From assembly GCF_949774925.1 (NCBI RefSeq), contig NZ_OX458932.1, positions 2,412,672 through 2,476,671 on the forward strand: a DNA stretch of 64,000 nucleotides, in the 5' to 3' direction. Positions within the stretch are counted from its first letter, which is position 1; each line of letters starts with the position of its first letter. This DNA is from Candidatus Methylacidiphilum fumarolicum. GTDB taxonomy: Bacteria > Verrucomicrobiota > Verrucomicrobiia > Methylacidiphilales > Methylacidiphilaceae. The notes beneath the pieces are model-generated. The model was not told the origin of the DNA. It made no database searches and saw nothing but the letters and a program-made list of their open reading frames with translations. A program made the translations under genes and the position numbers. Shown piece after piece: positions 55,819-64,000 of the stretch.

Positions 55819-57111
55819 ATGCACCTTATGCAAAAGAACTCTGTAGTAACCAAGGCAGAAAAAAATAGCATCCCTTCCTGGTGGGAGGATATCCGAAGGC
55901 AAGCCCTTTTAGACTATGAGAGGCTTGCCCCTCCACAAAAAAAAGACGAAAAATGGCGATTTTCCACTATAGAGAGAATAAAATGGGAAGGCTACACCCC
56001 TAAGATTCCAGTGAGTCCTTCGGATCTAGATAAGATTTGTCAATTCTTCCCTTATGAAAATTCACTTGGTTCGATTGTCTACGGGAATGATACCGTTCTT
56101 TTTTATTCTCCAATCTCTGAAAAACTTCAAAAAATGGGTGTCATTTTCTCTCCCTTAATTGACGCCATAACCTTATATCCTGACCTCTTAAAAGAGTACA
56201 TTTTTAAAGAAAAACTTTCTATGGGGAGTGACAAATTAGAAGCCCTCCATCGATCGAATACCCTATCTGGCGTTTTCCTTTATGTTCCTAAATATGTCGA
56301 AATTCAGGAATTTTTTGAAGTATGGTTTTGGCTTTCTGAACCTAACACAGGAACCTATCCACATTGCTTATTCGTTTTGGAAGAAGGCAGTAAGGCAAGA
56401 GTACAATTAAATTTTAGATCTATCAATGAAAGAGGAGGCTTTAGTTGCTCAGCAATTGAAAGTTACCTAGCTCAATCATCGCATTTTGAACTTGTCTCTG
56501 TACAACAATGGGCCAAAGAGGTTAATTCTTTTCTATTCAGTCTTACCGATGTTGGTCAAGACGCTCAAAGTACTTCTCTATACGTCAATGTGGGAGGGGC
56601 ATACAATCGATTTGAAGGCAAAACACGCCTTAGTGGTGCCGGAGGCTCAGCCGAAGTTCTTTCAGCTACTATAGCAAAGAATAATCAAGAATTTGATCAA
56701 CGAACCCTTCAGATTCATTCCGCTCCTTATACAACCAGTAATCTATTGTTTAAAAATGTACTGTTTGATTCAGCAAAAACTATTTTTTCTGGCATGATCG
56801 ATGTTTCTCCAGAGGCACAGAAAACGGATGCCTATCAAAGTAATAAAAATTTGATATTGGGAGAAAACGCTGAAGCCAATTCCTTACCTGGTCTTGAAAT
56901 TATGGCCGATGATGTTCGATGCACTCATGGAGCAACAACCGGCAGCCTAGCAAAAGAAGAACTATTTTATAGTCAACAGAGAGGGATACCCAAACCGGTT
57001 TTTGAAAAGCTTTATTCGGTTGGGTTTCTTGCTGAGTGTGTTCAAAGATTAAAAAATACACAAATAGCTGATCGAATCCTTGACTTTTTCCACAGTTCCT
57101 TGCAAGTATAA
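55819..57111 (+). CDS. sufD: SufD Fe-S assembly protein
   Basis: A 430-residue SufD paralogue of SufB. The family end ADDVRCTHGATTGSLAKEELFYSQQRGIPKPVFEKL is clear, and the region with VFLYVPKYVEIQEFFEVWFWL corresponds to the SufB beta-helix. It completes the SufBCD complex. The start ATG at 55819 follows the sufB stop by 46 bp. Confidence 0.94.
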   Translation: MHLMQKNSVVTKAEKNSIPSWWEDIRRQALLDYERLAPPQKKDEKWRFSTIERIKWEGYTPKIPVSPSDLDKICQFFPYENSLGSIVYGNDTVLFYSPISEKLQKMGVIFSPLIDAITLYPDLLKEYIFKEKLSMGSDKLEALHRSNTLSGVFLYVPKYVEIQEFFEVWFWLSEPNTGTYPHCLFVLEEGSKARVQLNFRSINERGGFSCSAIESYLAQSSHFELVSVQQWAKEVNSFLFSLTDVGQDAQSTSLYVNVGGAYNRFEGKTRLSGAGGSAEVLSATIAKNNQEFDQRTLQIHSAPYTTSNLLFKNVLFDSAKTIFSGMIDVSPEAQKTDAYQSNKNLILGENAEANSLPGLEIMADDVRCTHGATTGSLAKEELFYSQQRGIPKPVFEKLYSVGFLAECVQRLKNTQIADRILDFFHSSLQV

Positions 57112-57137
57112 ATGAAAGGTGTTACCTATACTGTTAA

Positions 57138-57692
57138 ATGAATGTGAACAATTCCCAATCCAGGTTGACTAGGGATGTAGAAGCAATTCTTATTCCTAGC
57201 GGTGATAAGGTGCAGCTTCAGAAGGATAAACCCTTTCAGATTACCCAATCTATGGGAGGTTCCTATACCATCATCTATGATAATAGGCTATTGGTGAGGG
57301 TAGACGCTAAAGATGCCGATGCCCTTGGAATCCAACAAGAGCTTTCTACTCAGAAAGAGATTTTAAGTGAACATGAAGAACTGACCGAAGAAATTATATA
57401 TAGCCGTCTAAAAGAAGTATATGATCCAGAAATTCCTGTAAACATTGTAGATCTTGGATTAGTATACGACTGTCAAATTAAAAGAAAAGAAGATGGTAGT
57501 TATGCGGTAGCTGTTAAAATGACATTGACTGCACCAGGATGTGGCATGGGGACTATTTTAGCCCAAGACGCTCAATCAAGAATCCTTGAAATACCATCTG
57601 TTTCAGAAGCCCAAGTGGATTTGGTTTGGGACCCTCCATGGAATCCCAGTATGATTAGTGAGGAAGGGAAAATGATCCTTGGTTTGGTTTAA
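57138..57692 (+). CDS. sufT: SufT-like Fe-S maturation protein (DUF59)
   Basis: A 184-residue protein with a short N-terminal extension of its own type (EAILIPSGDKVQLQKDKPFQITQSMGGSYTI) and a C-terminal MIP18/DUF59 domain: VYDPEIPVNIVDLGLVYDC and LTAPGCGMGTILAQD, VDLVWDPPWNPSMIS. This extension is seen in the SufT branch. SufT helps mature Fe-S proteins rather than build clusters. Its place at the end of the suf cluster fits. No sufS or sufE is here. Confidence 0.9.
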   Translation: MNVNNSQSRLTRDVEAILIPSGDKVQLQKDKPFQITQSMGGSYTIIYDNRLLVRVDAKDADALGIQQELSTQKEILSEHEELTEEIIYSRLKEVYDPEIPVNIVDLGLVYDCQIKRKEDGSYAVAVKMTLTAPGCGMGTILAQDAQSRILEIPSVSEAQVDLVWDPPWNPSMISEEGKMILGLV

Positions 57693-57715
57693 GAGAACCG
57701 TTTTTTTTCCTGTTC

Positions 57716-59002
57716 CTATTCTTGAACGACAATTCCTTGCTTGGAAGTAGCCCAGGATATTACTCCCTGAGTGATGATTTCTGCATACTCAACAAAAATG
57801 CTTTTAACAGATTTTCCATTTATATTTTTATTGCCATCATAATCCCCAGCAATGATCCTATCATAGGAATCAACGGAGTTCATATACGGCCCTTCGATAA
57901 AAACAACTGGGCTATGATAGATTCGATTAGCCAATAAGTTTCTTGCAAAAATATAAGGACTTTTCCCGACCTTATAGGCTGCCGACCAATTCGTATAAGT
58001 TTCAGGTGGAAAGTTCCATACGACTTCCATTTCTTTGGCTACAGCTTCAGAGATTTCCAACTCAGGAAGAGCCGTCCGAGACAAAAGCTTGTAGAGCATA
58101 TCCCATTTCTGATCATCGAAAACTAGCTCTTCTTCCGAATAATTTCCATTAACAAATACCACCAGTTTACTTTTGGGAACAAGCTCTTCACGTGTCGGAT
58201 GCTCGGACCATTTGTCGGCATTGAAATGGACACAAATAGTTATATCCGGCCTCAAACGATCCACTAACTCGGCTCTGGCTCTTATTTCTGCATTTCTATA
58301 AAAAAGTCTTTCAGCGGTTAATGAAATTTTTTTTTCTATTTCATCTGAAAAACGATATGGCAGATTGTCTTGGTTTTCGAACGGAAACAGAAGAGCAATG
58401 GCATCCTTCCTTAGATTGGCTGGTCGCAGTTCAGTCACAGGCTCATAATCTTTTTTTGTCCAGACAACTTTTGCCCCAGCATCTTCCAACAATTTCGCTG
58501 CTCTTTTACAAACATTCATATTGAGCTCAGCTTCTATGACAGGAGGATCAGAACCAATTTGAAAAAATCTTTCTTCCATTTTTGCCCATTTCCCTCCGAT
58601 ATGTCCGGGATCCAAGCAGATAATGAGGCCTTTTAGTGGCTTAGTTTCTATAGGCTCTTCCCCTTTAGTTTTTATATTCGATACCCAATTAGCCTTTAGA
58701 GGCACCTGTGATTCTGGATCGGGAGCAAGTCGCAATCGATATAACAGTTCGTTATGCTCCGTATCAGAATATATAGTTACTTCGTTGCCATTAATGATTG
58801 TATATCGCCAAAAAGATCCGCTTGGAGAATACAGCGTGTTTATCAATTGAACAAACTCATCCCTTGTAATGGTTTCTTGAAATTGATCTAGACGAGACCA
58901 ATCAGGAGAGGGGGCAAGGGGAGATAATTTTTGCACAGCAAAAAGAGGGATCAAACTCTGAAAGAAAAAAAAAACAATCGCTAGAAATATCCCTTTTTGC
59001 AT
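57716..59002 (-). CDS. N-acetylmuramoyl-L-alanine amidase (Amidase_3 type)
   Basis: A 428-residue exported enzyme (signal FLAIVFFFFQSLIPLFA). The Amidase_3 fold is shown by IICLDPGHIGG (zinc histidine), the glutamate segment VIEAELNMNVCKRAAKLLEDAG and the late histidine in ITICVHFNADKW. It cleaves peptide stems from the glycan in the cell wall, for daughter-cell separation or turnover. A segment of about 120 residues after the first motif is longer than usual. Co-transcribed with the upstream exported protein (28-bp gap). Convergent with sufT. Confidence 0.85.
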   Translation of the reverse strand: MQKGIFLAIVFFFFQSLIPLFAVQKLSPLAPSPDWSRLDQFQETITRDEFVQLINTLYSPSGSFWRYTIINGNEVTIYSDTEHNELLYRLRLAPDPESQVPLKANWVSNIKTKGEEPIETKPLKGLIICLDPGHIGGKWAKMEERFFQIGSDPPVIEAELNMNVCKRAAKLLEDAGAKVVWTKKDYEPVTELRPANLRKDAIALLFPFENQDNLPYRFSDEIEKKISLTAERLFYRNAEIRARAELVDRLRPDITICVHFNADKWSEHPTREELVPKSKLVVFVNGNYSEEELVFDDQKWDMLYKLLSRTALPELEISEAVAKEMEVVWNFPPETYTNWSAAYKVGKSPYIFARNLLANRIYHSPVVFIEGPYMNSVDSYDRIIAGDYDGNKNINGKSVKSIFVEYAEIITQGVISWATSKQGIVVQE

Positions 59003-59030
59003 AATACCTCTACAATCGATGGTGCCTCTA

Positions 59031-59609
59031 TCAATGTAAAACTTTTGAAAAATTTAGTTTCATCTTATATACCTTACCTGTGATTGCCCCTATGATAACA
59101 TAGCCAATAGAGTGCTCCAGCCCGTTTTTGTCTGCAAAAAAATCCAGAATCCAACACGCTTCTTCATGCTCCTTAAGTGATGCGAGCCGAAAGGTTACTG
59201 TGCTTAGCCTTACGGCTTTAAACATCTCGTTAGATTTTGTGGCAATGTCTAAAGCTCTATTCGAATCTATTTTTAACTTAGAAGGATTAACCGTATTTTC
59301 TTTTTTATAAGGCAAAAGGTGTAAGTTTCCAAGGGAAAAAAGACCATCTTTAATTTCCGTTACCTGTCCTCCAGCGACTGTAATTTGTTCGGAATGGGAC
59401 CATGAATGCGGATTCCAATAAATAAATTGCCAACTGACTGGAGTTAAAGTTGTAGGACTGCGTTGGCCAATGATTCCATACAAATACTGTTTGGAATCCG
59501 GACTGACTTGCTTTTCAGCAATTCTAAGAGCTTCAAAAGCCGTAGGAGTTTTTGCATATAAAAAAAGAGGACAGAATAAAAAGGCAAAAAGGAGTATCGA
59601 CCGTTTCAT
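59031..59609 (-). CDS. Exported protein of unknown function upstream of the amidase
   Basis: A 192-residue secreted protein. The start at ATG 59609 follows AAAGGAAAG and gives a classic signal peptide (SILLFAFLFCPLFLYA). The mature part has two similar segments beginning TAFEALRIAEKQV and NRALDIATKSNEMF, each at the start of a strand-helix unit that resembles PepSY-like protease-inhibitor folds. The similarity is weak. Located 28 bp upstream of the amidase gene, so it may modulate it. Confidence 0.65.
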   Translation of the reverse strand: MKRSILLFAFLFCPLFLYAKTPTAFEALRIAEKQVSPDSKQYLYGIIGQRSPTTLTPVSWQFIYWNPHSWSHSEQITVAGGQVTEIKDGLFSLGNLHLLPYKKENTVNPSKLKIDSNRALDIATKSNEMFKAVRLSTVTFRLASLKEHEEACWILDFFADKNGLEHSIGYVIIGAITGKVYKMKLNFSKVLH

Positions 59610-59773
59610 GTTTTTTCTTTCCTTTATATAGAGATTAGAATTTCTCTCACTCAATAGCAAAGAAACAAAAAAAGATCTTAAGCAAAAGAAATAGAGAAGG
59701 AAAAGTTTCTTTTTTATTTAGTCCTTGATTTACACTATTTTTTATCGATTCCTTTGAAATTTATAATCAAGCT

Positions 59774-60871
59774 ATGGCAACCATACTAGTCACCGGTGGC
59801 ACAGGATTTATTGGTAAAAGTGTAGTCAAGCTTCTTTGCCAGTTAGGATATAAGGTGAGAGTATCGACTCGGAATTTAAAGCAAATAAAAGCGCTTTACG
59901 AGCTACCTTGTGAATTCTTAGAGGGAGATCTTTCGGATCTGTCTTTTGCTAGAAAATGTAGTTCAGGAATCGATGCCGTTATTCATTTGGTAGGAATTAT
60001 TGTTGAGCAGGGACAGGATACTTTCAAGAAAGTGCATGTTCAAATTACTAAAAACATGATTCAAGCTTCTAAGGAAAACGGAGTGAAGCGATTTCTTCAT
60101 ATGAGTGCATTAGGGACTCGTCCTAATGCAAGAAGCCGTTATCATCAAACAAAATGGACTGCCGAAGAACTGGTAAGAAATAGCGAGCTAGATTGGACAA
60201 TTTTTCAGCCCTCAGTTGTCTTTGGAATAGGCGATGACTTTACGAAAAGATTATATAAAATGCTTTTTTTTCCAAACAATCCTCTGTTGTTATTCCCATT
60301 GATTGATGGCGGAAAAAGCAAGCTTCAACCTATATTTGTTGAAAATGTTGCAGAAGCCTTTGTTCGGGCCATCCCCAATCCTAATACCTTTCATAAAACT
60401 TACACACTTGCTGGGCCAGAGGTCTACTCTTTAAAAGAAATTCTATTGATGATTTTAGATCTATGTCAGATACCCTACAAAATTGAATCTTTCCCCTTTT
60501 ATACCCTATCAAGAATTGCGATGGCACTATTAAGCTTTTTAGTTTATCCTCTTATCGGTCTTAAGGCCTTATTTGAACATTGGCGCGGAGACTTTTGGGC
60601 TCCCTATCTGCTTTCTTGGCTTTTCCTCTCTCTGCTATTTCGTAAAAGCATAGAAAAGAGAATACTATTTAATGTGCCTTCTTCTGTTGCTTTACCTCTT
60701 GCTGGAATTGTTGAAAAACTGATAAAAAAGCCGCCTATAACTAAGGAAATGCTTGTGATGCTGCAAGAAGACTCCATTGCTGATAGCTCCGAAACAATTA
60801 AGGAACTTGACCTTCAATTGGTATCTTTTACAACGGTCCTTCCTGATATCATCAAGGCAATTGCTATATAA
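59774..60871 (+). CDS. NDUFA9-like SDR-family oxidoreductase
   Basis: A 365-residue atypical short-chain dehydrogenase. The N-terminal NAD(P)-binding motif is VTGGTGFIGKSVVK, and SALGTRPNARSRYHQTKWTAEELV holds the YxxxK-type core (Y and K in RYHQTKW). The sequence type matches the complex I assembly NDUFA9-like group. It likely binds the membrane through a C-terminal hydrophobic helix (around residues 255-290). The substrate is unknown; it is monocistronic. Confidence 0.85.
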   Translation: MATILVTGGTGFIGKSVVKLLCQLGYKVRVSTRNLKQIKALYELPCEFLEGDLSDLSFARKCSSGIDAVIHLVGIIVEQGQDTFKKVHVQITKNMIQASKENGVKRFLHMSALGTRPNARSRYHQTKWTAEELVRNSELDWTIFQPSVVFGIGDDFTKRLYKMLFFPNNPLLLFPLIDGGKSKLQPIFVENVAEAFVRAIPNPNTFHKTYTLAGPEVYSLKEILLMILDLCQIPYKIESFPFYTLSRIAMALLSFLVYPLIGLKALFEHWRGDFWAPYLLSWLFLSLLFRKSIEKRILFNVPSSVALPLAGIVEKLIKKPPITKEMLVMLQEDSIADSSETIKELDLQLVSFTTVLPDIIKAIAI

Positions 60872-60876
60872 AAGAT

Positions 60877-62013
60877 TCAAGACAATGCTTTTTGTTGTGA
60901 GAGAACTACCTCTCTGATTCTTTGGGCTGCTACGGTAATTTCTTCTTCCGTGGTAAATTTTCCGATAGAAAATCGAACCGAAGAGATGGCTTGAGAAGGC
61001 TCATATCCCATCGCCATAAGGACATGAGAAGGCTGACTGGTGCCAGACATACAGGCTGAGCCACTAGATGCTGCAATCCCTGCAAGATCAAGCCCTATTA
61101 AAAGATCATGTCCACTGAGTCCGGAAAAGAGGACAAGAAGCGTATTTGGTACTCTTCGATTAGGGTCTCCAACACGTTCTATACCTGGAAGATCAGCTAG
61201 GGATTCCCACAGCCTTTCGATGAGCCGAAATTGTCTTTCCTTTTGTTCCTCCATCTCTAGGAGAGAAATTTCTAAAGCCTTTGCAAGTCCAATGATTCCT
61301 AACAAATTCTCTGTTCCCCCTCTCTTCCCTTTTTCTTGATTGCCGCCATAGATTAGTCTTTCAAAAGGAACCCCCTCTTTGATAAAAAGGATTCCTACTC
61401 CTTTGGGTCCATAAAATTTATGAGCTGAAAGGCTAGCCAAAGACAATCCTTTTATATCTATGGGAACTTTACCGATGCTCTGGACAATGTCGGAATGAAA
61501 AAAAATTTCTTTTTGTTTGCACAGATTCGCTATTTCTTCAATTGGCTGGCATACTCCTGTCTCATTGTTTGCCGATTGGATGGAAACAAGAAGAGTTTGA
61601 TCCGTAAGGTGAGAAGATAATTTTTCTAAATCGACTATCCCTTGCTTAGAACAGGGAACAAAACTGATTTTGCATCCATTTTTTTCTAAGGAAAAAGCTG
61701 TTTCTAAAACAGCATGATGCTCTATTGCCGATAAAACAATATGGTTTTTCTTTTTCTTGTTTCCATAGACAACCCCCATGAGAGCCAAGGAATCACTCTC
61801 TGAACCTCCAGAAGTAAAAATAATTTCCTTGCTTTTAACTCCAAGAAGCTGGGCTACTTTTTCACGGGCCTTTTCTATTAGAAAGCGCGCCTGTCTGCCC
61901 TCTTCATGGATGCTGGAAGGATTACCCATGACGGTCATCCCAGAGGCTATTTCTTTGATAACCTCTGGATGCATGGGGGTTGAGGCATTGTAGTCAAGGT
62001 AAATGCGTTTCAT
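60877..62013 (-). CDS. iscS: Cysteine desulfurase (IscS/NifS type)
   Basis: A 378-residue PLP enzyme releasing sulfur from cysteine for Fe-S clusters. PLP lysine in SAHKFYGPKGVG, the HHAVLET segment, and the active-site cysteine in SSGSACMSGTSQPSHVLMAMG; the N-terminus is YLDYNASTPMHPEV. IscS-type by its loop, unlike SufS. It lies 15 bp downstream of cysE in the same operon, so cysteine production and use are linked. The SufCBD cluster at 53.5-57.1 kb lacks its own desulfurase, so this enzyme is a likely sulfur donor. Confidence 0.92.
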   Translation of the reverse strand: MKRIYLDYNASTPMHPEVIKEIASGMTVMGNPSSIHEEGRQARFLIEKAREKVAQLLGVKSKEIIFTSGGSESDSLALMGVVYGNKKKKNHIVLSAIEHHAVLETAFSLEKNGCKISFVPCSKQGIVDLEKLSSHLTDQTLLVSIQSANNETGVCQPIEEIANLCKQKEIFFHSDIVQSIGKVPIDIKGLSLASLSAHKFYGPKGVGILFIKEGVPFERLIYGGNQEKGKRGGTENLLGIIGLAKALEISLLEMEEQKERQFRLIERLWESLADLPGIERVGDPNRRVPNTLLVLFSGLSGHDLLIGLDLAGIAASSGSACMSGTSQPSHVLMAMGYEPSQAISSVRFSIGKFTTEEEITVAAQRIREVVLSQQKALS

Positions 62014-62028
62014 TACCTATCTTTTGAT

Positions 62029-62901
62029 CTATTCGTTCTTCGTTCTTACGCGAATTTCTTGATCAACAAGAGTGACAATCGAATTGGGAGCAACTGGATG
62101 AGTGAGCCAAACATTACCGCCTATGATGCTGCCTGCCCCTATTACTGTTTCTCCTCCAAGAATGGTCGCTCCTGGATAGATAGTGACATAATCTTCTATT
62201 GTAGGATGCCTTTTTTGTCCACGCAATCTTCTTCCACCCTTAGTAGATCGTGCACCAAGAGTAACACCATGGTAAATTTTCACATGATGTCCAATTTTGC
62301 AGGTTTCCCCAATGACAATACCCGTTCCATGGTCTATGAAAAAATCTGAACCAATCTCGGCTCCTGGATGGATGTCAATCCCTGTTCTGGCATGAGCCCA
62401 TTCGGTCATCATCCTTGGAATCAATGCCACATTTTCCTGATAAAGCACATGAGCTAATCGATACACAGCTATGGCTTCAATTCCTGGATATGCTAAAAGT
62501 ACTTCTTCAATACTTGCTGAAGCCGGATCTCCTTCATAGGTAGCTTTTAGATCTGTAGCTAAAATCTTTCTGATTTCTGGAAGCTTAGACAAAAATCTCT
62601 GGCATATTGATTCAGCGGTTTGATCCTTTATGGGAGAAAAAAGTAAACTTTTCTCCAGCTCCTCTAATAAAGCTTGATACACTCTTTTTAAAACTTCCAA
62701 ACAAAACGATCCTACTTTGTCCTGAGAAAGAGAAAGAGAAATATAAAATCCAGGAAATATAAGACTTAAAAGGTCTTCGGTGAGTTTTGAGACGGCTTTT
62801 TTGGAGGGAAGATTCTTCCCATCAGCACAATTGATTCCACCATGAATTTTATAAGAGGTAAGAAGCTCCTCTAAAATCAAATTGAAAGAAAATTTTTCCA
62901 T
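62029..62901 (-). CDS. cysE: Serine O-acetyltransferase
   Basis: A 290-residue CysE. The N-terminal helical domain (about 1-150) is followed by left-handed beta-helix hexapeptide repeats: IDIHPGAEIGSDFFIDHGTGIVIGETCKIGHHVKIYHGVTLGA, containing the catalytic histidine and aspartate in DHG, then GGRRLRGQKRHPTIEDYVTIYPGATILGGETVIG. It acetylates serine for cysteine synthesis. The N-terminal part is longer than in E. coli CysE. Overlaps nothing and is divergent from aroE. Confidence 0.92.
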   Translation of the reverse strand: MEKFSFNLILEELLTSYKIHGGINCADGKNLPSKKAVSKLTEDLLSLIFPGFYISLSLSQDKVGSFCLEVLKRVYQALLEELEKSLLFSPIKDQTAESICQRFLSKLPEIRKILATDLKATYEGDPASASIEEVLLAYPGIEAIAVYRLAHVLYQENVALIPRMMTEWAHARTGIDIHPGAEIGSDFFIDHGTGIVIGETCKIGHHVKIYHGVTLGARSTKGGRRLRGQKRHPTIEDYVTIYPGATILGGETVIGAGSIIGGNVWLTHPVAPNSIVTLVDQEIRVRTKNE

Positions 62902-63039
62902 TTTTTTCCCTTATCTATTAAAATCTAATGTGATCTTAATGAAAACTTTCAATTTTTAGCTATCGCTATTCCATCTATTCTCAATCATATTAGCTATTAG
63001 TAGCGATTATTCATTCGAAAATATTGTTTGATTTTTACG

Positions 63040-63927
63040 ATGAGGAACCAAAAGTATTTTACTTTGGAAACACTTGCTGATTTTCATCCAACAAAACCTA
63101 GTTTTGCAGTCTTAGGAAAACCAATTGCTCACTCCTTATCTCCCATTTTCCAAAAGGCAGCTTTTGAAAAATTATCCATCGATTCAGAATACATACGAAT
63201 AGAAGTTTCAGAAGAAGAATTAGAACAGGCGGTGAGCCTTTTGATTAAAAAAGGTTTTTTAGGTTGGAATTGTACTTCTCCTCTTAAAAAAAGGATGATG
63301 GAGTTCTGTAACCAATTGGACCATTCGGCAATTGCTCTCGGATCAGTCAATACGGTTAAAAGAATGGAAAACGTATTATGGGGCTTTAATACGGACGGCC
63401 TCGGATGGGTAAACGACGTTAAAAAAAACTTCTCTATTGATTTCCAAAAGTTATCCATTACCATATTAGGCACGGGAGGAGCAGGGGAAGCTATTGCCAA
63501 ACAATTAGCCACGGAAGGTGCCCAAAAACTCATATTAGTAAATAGAACTTATGGTAATGCTTTAAATTTGGCAAATGTTTTAGAAAGTCAGTACAAAACT
63601 AAAATTCAAGTCCTGACTATAACAGAAGCTAATGTTAAAAAAGCAATTGAGCAAAGCGAGCTTTTTGTTCAAGCCCTCCCTTTTCAATATTTTAACTCTC
63701 TTGGATTTCATTGGGAGAATATTCTGCGACCTGGAATCCTTCTTTATGATCTTTTATACTTTCCTAATCCTACCCCCCTTGAATCACTAGCAAAAAAGTC
63801 CGGTTGCAAGGCATTAAATGGCTTGGGGATGCTTATCGAACAGGGTGCGCTTTCATTTTCAATATGGACCGGCCTTCCTGCACCTATTGAAATAATGAAA
63901 AAATCAGTGGCTTTTTATGAAGCTTAG
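63040..63927 (+). CDS. aroE: Shikimate dehydrogenase
   Basis: A 295-residue AroE of the shikimate pathway. N-terminal SLSPIFQKAAFEK, the catalytic region NCTSPLKKRMMEF (the usual NVTxPxK lysine is present), NTDGLGW, the NADP-binding GTGGAGEAIAKQL and the C-terminal NGLGMLIEQGALSFSIWTG. The start at ATG 63040 is preferred over the TTG at 63028. It is followed by a perfect inverted repeat that should act as terminator. Confidence 0.95.
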   Translation: MRNQKYFTLETLADFHPTKPSFAVLGKPIAHSLSPIFQKAAFEKLSIDSEYIRIEVSEEELEQAVSLLIKKGFLGWNCTSPLKKRMMEFCNQLDHSAIALGSVNTVKRMENVLWGFNTDGLGWVNDVKKNFSIDFQKLSITILGTGGAGEAIAKQLATEGAQKLILVNRTYGNALNLANVLESQYKTKIQVLTITEANVKKAIEQSELFVQALPFQYFNSLGFHWENILRPGILLYDLLYFPNPTPLESLAKKSGCKALNGLGMLIEQGALSFSIWTGLPAPIEIMKKSVAFYEA

Positions 63928-63942
63928 ATAGTTGATTTAGAA

Positions 63943-63971
63943 ATAGAAAAAACCTAAAAGGTTTTTTCTAT
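63943..63971. terminator. Perfect inverted repeat after aroE
   Basis: ATAGAAAAAACC (63943-63954), loop TAAAA, then GGTTTTTTCTAT (63960-63971): a 12-bp perfect stem whose A and T tracts flank a small CC/GG core. The T-tract follows the core on both strands, so it may work as a bidirectional intrinsic terminator. Confidence 0.6.
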
Positions 63972-64000
63972 CGGAACATAGAAAAAAATTATTCATGTCA

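Overview
The window looks like chromosome of an acidophilic verrucomicrobial methanotroph, most likely Methylacidiphilum or a close relative. This is an inference from recalled similarity. The DNA is AT-rich, there is a futalosine-type menaquinone gene, a hydroxylamine-oxidoreductase-like multiheme cytochrome next to a HaoB-like gene, a System II cytochrome c assembly protein, a complete Tol-Pal cluster and a SufCBD-SufT cluster. No methane monooxygenase or other diagnostic gene lies in the window, so the genus is not proven. Most genes are ordinary housekeeping genes packed in short operons.

Layout. 1-3600: end of an MqnD-like gene, a histone-deacetylase-family hydrolase, a decayed IS605-type element and a small cytochrome c. 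3.8-6.5 kb (minus): nadC, rhomboid protease, thrB. 6.7-8.6 kb: a three-gene signalling module (a protein that may carry a DUF4388/PATAN-like domain, a small GTPase, a Roadblock/LC7 protein). 8.7-15.2 kb: the complete F1Fo ATP synthase operon atpBEFHAGDC. 15.3-18.7 kb: DUF971 protein, tilS, an RsuA/RluB-type pseudouridine synthase, argH. 18.8-23.4 kb: CcsA-type cytochrome assembly protein (minus), ribBA, and a pair of exported proteins of which one looks caspase-like. 23.5-26.7 kb (minus): a nine-heme cytochrome c (monoheme domain fused to an octaheme HAO-like domain) followed by a HaoB-like membrane protein. 26.7-30.5 kb: a second IS605-type remnant, a DUF1318 lipoprotein, and an IS607-type remnant. 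30.5-32.4 kb: hypothetical protein, Nudix hydrolase, HlyIII-type membrane protein. 32.5-38.3 kb (minus): four-gene operon CHASE2 protein, ABC ATPase, FtsX-type permease, AttH/CrtC-like lipocalin. 38.4-39.3 kb: J-domain-like protein. 39.5-43.9 kb: tolQ, tolR, tolA, tolB, pal. 43.9-49.8 kb: rarA and a Bat (aerotolerance) cluster with an apparent BatD-BatE fusion. 49.8-53.2 kb: glycosyltransferase-like protein, Rieske protein, a frameshifted small gene that conventional ORF calling would miss, L,D-transpeptidase, tRNA-Pro. 53.5-57.7 kb: sufC-sufB-sufD-sufT. 57.7-63.9 kb: cell-wall amidase and a secreted protein, an NDUFA9-like oxidoreductase, cysteine desulfurase plus cysE, and aroE.

How it fits together. 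Several groups concern respiration and redox protein maturation: ATP synthase, heme attachment to cytochrome c, two c-type cytochromes, a Rieske protein, Fe-S cluster assembly, cysteine supply (cysE) and sulfur release (cysteine desulfurase). A second theme is the envelope: Tol-Pal, Bat, AttH/ABC export, amidase, L,D-transpeptidase and rhomboid. The three GC-richer mobile-element remnants are all broken by stops and frameshifts; two of them are diverged copies of the same IS605-type element with divergent tnpA and tnpB. No CRISPR array or rRNA was seen.
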